A DNA stretch of 10,620 nt from JAQGMJ01 sp036271855 (GTDB taxonomy: Bacteria; Pseudomonadota; Gammaproteobacteria; Burkholderiales; JAEUOS01), in NCBI GenBank assembly GCA_036271855.1, contig DATAZV010000406.1:1-10620 (forward strand), given 5' to 3'. The notes under the pieces were generated by a model. The model had not been told where the DNA came from, made no database searches, and saw only the letters and a list, made by a program, of their open reading frames with translations. Positions 6,367 through 10,620 of this stretch are shown in pieces (positions within the stretch are counted from its first letter, which is position 1; every line of letters begins with the position of its first letter). The position numbers and the translations under genes were made by a program.

Positions 6367-8328
6367 ATGAACGTCGCCCGGATACGCCAGGCCCTGATCG
6401 GCAAGCCTCTGGATCCGCTTTCCGCCGATGCCCGCCACGGCTCCGCGCTGATCGCCTTTCTGGCCTGGGTAGGCCTGGGGGCGGACGGCCTTTCCTCGGC
6501 CAGTTACGGCCCGGAAGAAAGCTTCCTTTCCCTCGGCGGCAACACCGGCGTCGGCCTCTACCTGGTGATCGCCACGGTAGTCACGGTGTTCATCATCGCG
6601 CTGGCCTACAACCAGGTGATCGAACTGTTCCCCACTGGCGGGGGCGGCTACCGCGTCGCCACCTCGCTGATCGGCCCCTATTGCGGCCTGATTTCCGGAG
6701 TGGCCCTGATCCTCGACTACGTGCTGACCATCGCCATTTCGATGGCGGCCGGGGTCGATGCGCTGTTTTCCCTGCTGCCGACTTCCTGGCAGGGGACCAA
6801 GCTGTTCGCCGAAGGCGCCTTCATCATTTTCATCCTGGTGCTCAATCTGCGCGGGCTGAAAGAGGCGATCCAGGTATTGCTGCCGATTTTCCTCGGCTTC
6901 ATCATCACCCACGCACTGCTGCTGTTCTACGGTATCGCCGCCCATGTAACCAGCCTGCCGGCGCTGGTGCCGGCCACGCTGGCCGAGACCTCGCGCATGG
7001 CCGGCAGCATCGGCGTGCTGCCGCTGATCGGCCTCTTGCTGGTCGCCTACTCGCAAGGCGGCGGCACCTATACCGGGCTGGAAGCGGTATCCAACAACGT
7101 CAACGTGCTGGCCGAACCGCGGGTGAAGACCGGCAAGGTCACCATGTTCTACATGGCGGTTTCGCTGGCCGTCACCGCCGGCGGCATCATCCTGCTGTAT
7201 TTGCTGTGGGGCGTGCAGCCGAAAGACGGCCAGACCCTGAACGCCGTGGTGTTCGGCCAGATCATCGGCAATCTCGGCATGGGTGCCGGCGTCAACCAGA
7301 CCCTGCTCACCATCACCCTGGCCTTCGAGGCGGGCCTGCTGTTCGTCGCCGCCAACACCGGCTTCCTCGGCGGCCCGGCGGTGCTTTCCAACATGGCGCT
7401 GGATTCCTGGCTGCCGCACCAGTTCCGCTATCTGTCGCAGCGCCTGGTGACGCAAAACGGCATTCTGGTGCTGGGCATCGCGGCCCTGGGCATTCTGCTG
7501 TGGACCCGCGGCAGCGTGACCCTGCTGGTGGTGCTCTACAGCATCAGCGTGTTCCTGACCTTTGCGATCTCGCTGTTCGGCCTGATGATCTACTGGTGGC
7601 GCCACCGCGGGGAACTCGAACACTGGCGCCGGCGCATGGTGCTCTCGGCTATCGGCTTTTTCGTTTGCGCCAGCATTTTCCTGGTGCTGGTGGTACAGAA
7701 ATTCGCCGACGGCGCCTGGCTCGCGCTCCTGATCATCGCCGCCCTGTGCGCCCTGTGCATCTGGATACGCAGCCACTATGACGAAACGCGGCGCAAGATC
7801 GGCGAAATCGACAAGGTGTTCGGCGCCATGCCCGAACTGCCGGTCAACGAACATCCGCCGGAACTCGAGCCGGACGCGCCGACGGCGGTTTTTTTCGTCG
7901 GCTCCTCGCGCGGCGGCGCGCTGCATACCCTGCTGTGGGTGCAGCGCATTTTCCCCGGGCACTTCAAGAACTTCCTGTTCGTCAATGCGCGTACGGTGGA
8001 CGTGCGCTCCTATGGCGGCGAAGACATCCTGGCGATCCTGAAACGGCGCGCCTCCGAAAGCCTGGATTATCTTGTGAGCTTCTGCCACGCCAACGGCATG
8101 GCCTCGCGCTCCTACGCCGTCTACGGCACCGACCCGGTCGGCGAGATCACCAACATGGCCAACAAGATCCGCCTCGAATACCCCAACGCCATCTTTTTCA
8201 CCAGCAAGCTGATTTTCGAAAATGAAAACTGGGTGACGCGGATTCTGCACAATCAGGCGGCCCTCGCTTTACAGCGCAGGCTGCACCTGGAAGGAATGCA
8301 GATGGTGATCCTGGGGATGAAAATTTAG
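6367..8328 (+). CDS. APC-superfamily permease, KimA-like probable potassium importer with C-terminal cytoplasmic domain
   Basis: This is a 653-residue inner-membrane transporter with about 12 hydrophobic segments up to residue 468 and a soluble C-terminal domain (about 485-653). The opening RIRQALIGKPLDP and the GADGLSSASYGPEE, FPTGGGGYRVA, LDYVLTIAISMAAGVDAL, LNLRGLKEA, GTYTGLEAVSNN and FVAANTGFLGGPAVL blocks resemble Bacillus subtilis KimA, a high-affinity proton-coupled K+ importer. Residues I recall as its K+ or proton site have counterparts here: Asp40, Tyr47, Asp117, Tyr118, Thr121, Thr236 and Tyr391. The soluble part starts with a beta strand and glycine-rich turn (AVFFVGSSRGGALH, 507-520), suggesting a USP-like alpha/beta fold as in KimA. 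The ATG at 6367 aligns with the KimA start; an upstream open stretch to 6259 lacks similarity. No good ribosome binding site is visible. A generic amino-acid permease of the same superfamily is the main alternative. The fold call is firm; the substrate is inferred. Confidence 0.85.
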   Translation: MNVARIRQALIGKPLDPLSADARHGSALIAFLAWVGLGADGLSSASYGPEESFLSLGGNTGVGLYLVIATVVTVFIIALAYNQVIELFPTGGGGYRVATSLIGPYCGLISGVALILDYVLTIAISMAAGVDALFSLLPTSWQGTKLFAEGAFIIFILVLNLRGLKEAIQVLLPIFLGFIITHALLLFYGIAAHVTSLPALVPATLAETSRMAGSIGVLPLIGLLLVAYSQGGGTYTGLEAVSNNVNVLAEPRVKTGKVTMFYMAVSLAVTAGGIILLYLLWGVQPKDGQTLNAVVFGQIIGNLGMGAGVNQTLLTITLAFEAGLLFVAANTGFLGGPAVLSNMALDSWLPHQFRYLSQRLVTQNGILVLGIAALGILLWTRGSVTLLVVLYSISVFLTFAISLFGLMIYWWRHRGELEHWRRRMVLSAIGFFVCASIFLVLVVQKFADGAWLALLIIAALCALCIWIRSHYDETRRKIGEIDKVFGAMPELPVNEHPPELEPDAPTAVFFVGSSRGGALHTLLWVQRIFPGHFKNFLFVNARTVDVRSYGGEDILAILKRRASESLDYLVSFCHANGMASRSYAVYGTDPVGEITNMANKIRLEYPNAIFFTSKLIFENENWVTRILHNQAALALQRRLHLEGMQMVILGMKI

Positions 8329-8341
8329 GCAGTTCAGTCGC

Positions 8342-8356
8342 ATGCACGGCGTGCAT
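8342..8356. repeat. Short perfect inverted repeat between the transporter and the MFS gene
   Basis: ATGCAC (8342-8347) and GTGCAT (8351-8356) are reverse complements around GGC, 13 bases after the transporter stop codon. The arms are short and no T-run follows, so it is a poor terminator. It could be an operator half-site pair upstream of the TATAAT at 8393, or chance. Confidence 0.25.
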
Positions 8357-8392
8357 TAGCGTCCGCCTCTGGGAAGAGCGTTCCGCGCACCG

Positions 8393-8398
8393 TATAAT
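8393..8398 (+). promoter_or_regulatory. Consensus -10 box (TATAAT) for the MFS / hydrolase / GDPD operon
   Basis: TATAAT lies 59 bases before the MFS start codon within a 128-base gap, a sensible place for the operon promoter. The hexamers 16-18 bases upstream (TGGGAA and neighbours) do not match TTGACA, so an activator or a weak -35 would be needed. Confidence 0.4.
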
Positions 8399-8456
8399 CG
8401 CGCCTTAAATCAGAGCGCTCCAAGCGCCTCACCACTCGTCCCCAGGGTTCCTTCGC

Positions 8457-9602
8457 ATGCTGCCGACCATCCCCCTCATCCTGATGATGGTGTTGGTGCA
8501 CCTGACTTATGCAGGCTGCCGGGTGGGACTGCAGTTGTATGCCTTGAACATGTCCGCCTCGCCTTTCGCGGTGGGCTTCTTGATGTCGCTGCTGGCTGTG
8601 GTGCCGATGTTCCTTTCGGTTCACGTCGGGCGCCTCACCGACCGCATCGGCCCGGTGAAACCGGCGCTGATCGCCGTCGTCGGCGTGTTCTGCGGTTCAC
8701 TGCTGCCGGCGATCTTTCGCAACCTCGCCGCGCTTTACTTCACCAGCGTGATCATCGGCACCTGCTTCATCGTCGCGCACATTGCCGTCAACAATGCCGT
8801 CGGCCACACCGCCGCGCCGGAAAACCGCACCCGGGCGTTTTCGCACCTAGCGCTGGGCTTTTCGTTTTCCAGCATGATGGGCCCGGTGATCACCGGCTTT
8901 TCGATCGACTGGTTCGGCCACGTCTGGACTTTCATCATCCTCGCCTCGTTCAGTTTTTTCGCCTTTTTCGTCTGGCTGGTGGTGCGCAAGCGCATGCCGG
9001 CTCTCGTGACCCATGAACGCCCGCCGGGCCGGGTGCACGTGATGGACCTGCTGCGCCTGCCTCCCCTGCGCGCGGTATTCATCGTCAGCGGCATGATGTC
9101 GATGGCCTGGGACCTGTTCAACTTCATGGTGCCGCTGCACGGCTCGCACCTGCATCTCTCGGCCTCGACCATCGGCCTGATCATGGGCTGCTTCGGCGTC
9201 GCCACATTCGCGGTGCGCGCCGGCATGCCGTGGATCGCGCGCCGTTTTTCCGAGTGGCAGACGCTCACCGGAGCACTGGTGATCACCGCTTCCGTCTATT
9301 TCCTGTTTCCCCTGTTCAGCGAAGTCCCGCTGCTGATGGGCCTGGCCTTCATCCTCGGTCTGGGCCTGGGCAGTTCGCAGCCGATGGTGATGACCTTGCT
9401 GCACGCCACCTCCCCCGAAGGGCGCGCCGGCGAGGCGGTGGGCGTGCGCACCACCGTGATGAATGCCAGCAGCACGGTGATGCCTCTGCTGATCGGCACC
9501 CTGGGTGTGGCCATCGGCGTGGTGCCGGCGTTCTGGCTGGTGGCCACCACGCTGTCAGCCGCCGGCGTATTCGCCGGGCGCCGCACGAGGTCGGCGACAT
9601 GA
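8457..9602 (+). CDS. Major facilitator superfamily transporter
   Basis: This is a 381-residue inner-membrane protein with about 12 hydrophobic helices in two halves, separated by a charged loop near residues 178-195 (VRKRMPALVTHERPPGRVH). The loop between helices 2 and 3 carries the MFS motif A pattern GRLTDRIG at 58-65. The family moves small solutes by proton symport, antiport or efflux. I cannot name the substrate, and I do not recognise it as a characterised drug exporter. The ATG at 8457 leads straight into the first helix, with only a weak ribosome binding site. Its stop overlaps the start of the next gene (ATGA at 9599-9602), so the downstream hydrolase is translationally coupled. Context with a hydrolase and a glycerophosphodiester phosphodiesterase hints at a lipid-derived substrate, but that is inference. 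Confidence 0.9.
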   Translation: MLPTIPLILMMVLVHLTYAGCRVGLQLYALNMSASPFAVGFLMSLLAVVPMFLSVHVGRLTDRIGPVKPALIAVVGVFCGSLLPAIFRNLAALYFTSVIIGTCFIVAHIAVNNAVGHTAAPENRTRAFSHLALGFSFSSMMGPVITGFSIDWFGHVWTFIILASFSFFAFFVWLVVRKRMPALVTHERPPGRVHVMDLLRLPPLRAVFIVSGMMSMAWDLFNFMVPLHGSHLHLSASTIGLIMGCFGVATFAVRAGMPWIARRFSEWQTLTGALVITASVYFLFPLFSEVPLLMGLAFILGLGLGSSQPMVMTLLHATSPEGRAGEAVGVRTTVMNASSTVMPLLIGTLGVAIGVVPAFWLVATTLSAAGVFAGRRTRSAT

Positions 9603-10459
9603 AGTGGGTCAGGCGTGCGCTGGCCGCGCTGTTCCTGCTGGTGCTGCTTTCCTATGGCGGCATCACCGCCTATGTCTATGCGAAACAGGGGCAGATCGTC
9701 TATATCCCCACGCGCACGATCGAACACACGCCGCAGGAATTCGGGCTGGCTTATGAGGAACTGCATCTGCCGGTGAAGCGCGCCACCGGGACCACCGAGA
9801 AAATCACCGCATGGTGGATTCCCGCGCCGCAGCCCAACGGCATCAGCGAGCTGTTTTTGCACGGCAACGCGCGCAATATGAGCACCCGGCTCAACCTGGA
9901 AAAAATGGCGGCGCTGGCGCGTGCCGGCTTCAACGTACTGGCCATCGATTACCGCGGCTACGGCAGCAGCGACGGCGACCGGCCCTACGAGGCAGCGCTC
10001 TATGAGGACGCCGGCGCCGCGCTGGACGAACTGGAACGCCGCGAACCGAACCTGCGCAAGCGCCTGATCCACGGCCATTCGCTGGGCGCCGCCATCGCCA
10101 TCGACCTGGCGCTGCGCCGCCCGGAGGCGGTGGCACTGCTGGCCGAGTCCGGCTTCGATTCGATGCTCGGCATGTCGACCGTGCGCGCCGCCTACCGGCT
10201 GCTGCCGATCAACCTGATTCTCACCGAGCGCTTTGATTCGATCGACAAGGTCACTCAACTCAGGCTGCCGGTGCTGTACATGCACGGCACCGCCGACCCG
10301 CTGATCCCCTCTGTGATGAGCGAGCGCCTGTATGCCGCCACGCCCCCGGGCGACAAGCGCCTGCTACTGATCGCCGGCGGCGTGCACAGCAATTTGCATA
10401 CATTCCCGCAGTACATTCCCGCCGTGCGTGCTCTGGTAAGACTGCCCGCGCCGAAATGA
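9599..10459 (+). CDS. Membrane-anchored alpha/beta hydrolase (BEM46/ABHD13-like serine hydrolase)
   Basis: This 286-residue protein has one N-terminal hydrophobic helix (about residues 7-27, after the basic MKWVRR), consistent with an uncleaved inner-membrane anchor or signal sequence. The alpha/beta hydrolase core follows: LFLHGNARN at 85-93 (oxyanion-hole HG), VLAIDYRGYGSSDG at 113-126, the nucleophile elbow GHSLG at 159-163 with Ser161, acid Asp233 in MHGTADPLIP, and base His263 in GGVHSNL. The VYIPTRTIEHTPQEFGL stretch just after the anchor resembles the start of the BEM46/ABHD13-like group. These are usually predicted esterases or lipases with poorly known substrates. The start overlaps the MFS stop (ATGA), and GAGG at 9587-9590 is its ribosome binding site. 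Its own stop overlaps the next start in the same way. The triad is complete, so the enzyme is expected to be active. The specific substrate is unknown. Confidence 0.88.
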   Translation: MKWVRRALAALFLLVLLSYGGITAYVYAKQGQIVYIPTRTIEHTPQEFGLAYEELHLPVKRATGTTEKITAWWIPAPQPNGISELFLHGNARNMSTRLNLEKMAALARAGFNVLAIDYRGYGSSDGDRPYEAALYEDAGAALDELERREPNLRKRLIHGHSLGAAIAIDLALRRPEAVALLAESGFDSMLGMSTVRAAYRLLPINLILTERFDSIDKVTQLRLPVLYMHGTADPLIPSVMSERLYAATPPGDKRLLLIAGGVHSNLHTFPQYIPAVRALVRLPAPK

Positions 10460-10620
10460 CCCGCCTCGCCTGGCTGGCGCTGCTGTTGATTGCCTGCACG
10501 GCAGCCGCGCAGGAAGGCGGCTTCGACCTCCAGGGGCATCGCGGCGCGCGCGGCCTGGCACCGGAAAATACCCTCGCCGCCTTCACCCGCGGACTGGAAG
10601 CCGGGGTCAGCACGCTGGAA
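10456..10620 (+). CDS. Glycerophosphodiester phosphodiesterase, exported (partial, N-terminal 55 residues)
   Basis: GDPD enzymes hydrolyse glycerophosphodiesters, deacylated phospholipids, to glycerol-3-phosphate and an alcohol. The frame opens with an ATG overlapping the hydrolase stop (ATGA at 10456-10459) and runs off the right edge. A hydrophobic leader, MTRLAWLALLLIACTAAAQ, is followed at 27-39 by GHRGARGLAPENT, the family N-terminal signature with His28, Arg29 and metal-ligand Glu37. The leader can be read two ways: a lipobox LIAC with Cys14 as the lipidated residue, or a Sec signal cleaved after TAAA. Either places the enzyme outside the cytoplasm, as for periplasmic GlpQ-type enzymes. 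No distinct ribosome binding site is seen, so translation probably depends on coupling. The catalytic C-terminal part is outside the window. Confidence 0.88.
   Translation, partial: MTRLAWLALLLIACTAAAQEGGFDLQGHRGARGLAPENTLAAFTRGLEAGVSTLE

Noticed and set aside
5800..8250. An 816-codon minus-strand open frame that runs antisense to the transporter and continues in frame into ridA
   Set aside because: Only the last 127 codons resemble a protein family (RidA). The upstream part is a low-complexity H/Q/G/D-rich translation typical of antisense frames in GC-rich genes, and a good ribosome binding site marks the internal ridA ATG.
9230..9598. Upstream extension of the hydrolase frame inside the MFS gene
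   Set aside because: It lies wholly within a recognised transporter gene. The ATG at 9599 gives a membrane anchor, has a GAGG ribosome binding site and an ATGA coupling.

Overview
The window is a compact, GC-rich chromosomal segment that is mostly housekeeping. It looks like a proteobacterium, most likely a betaproteobacterium. The evidence is the pilT / yggS-proC divergent arrangement, the ridA-recG pair, a proteobacterial-type UbiA and the strong G/C bias at third codon positions. That bias also produces very long antisense open frames, which I treated as shadows. I see no rRNA, tRNA, CRISPR array, insertion sequence, phage gene or abrupt change in base composition.

Layout: (1) 1-690, minus strand: N-terminal 230 residues of the type IV pilus retraction ATPase PilT, running off the left edge. 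(2) 784-2437, plus strand: yggS (PLP homeostasis) and proC (proline synthesis), divergent from pilT. (3) 2438-2569: a convergent gap with two hairpin-forming inverted repeats, the likely end of both flanking transcripts. (4) 6183 down to 2570, minus strand: ridA, recG and ubiA in transcription order, closely spaced. (5) 6367-8328, plus strand, divergent from ridA: a large APC-superfamily transporter with a cytoplasmic C-terminal domain. It closely resembles the KimA-type potassium importers and keeps the residues I recall as their K+ site. (6) 8457-10620, plus strand: an MFS transporter, an N-terminally anchored alpha/beta hydrolase and the start of an exported glycerophosphodiester phosphodiesterase. 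Each overlaps the next by an ATGA stop/start, so they form a translationally coupled operon running off the right edge.

How they fit together: yggS and proC sit in PLP and amino-acid metabolism, and RidA clears reactive enamine/imine by-products of PLP enzymes. RecG and UbiA are general repair and respiratory-quinone functions. The last operon combines a permease, a membrane-anchored esterase-like hydrolase and an exported phosphodiesterase. This suggests lipid-derived head-group or lysolipid processing at the envelope, but that reading is inference.

I did not find a clearly undescribed system. The items most worth a second look are the KimA-like transporter with its C-terminal domain and the ATGA-coupled transporter/hydrolase/GDPD operon.
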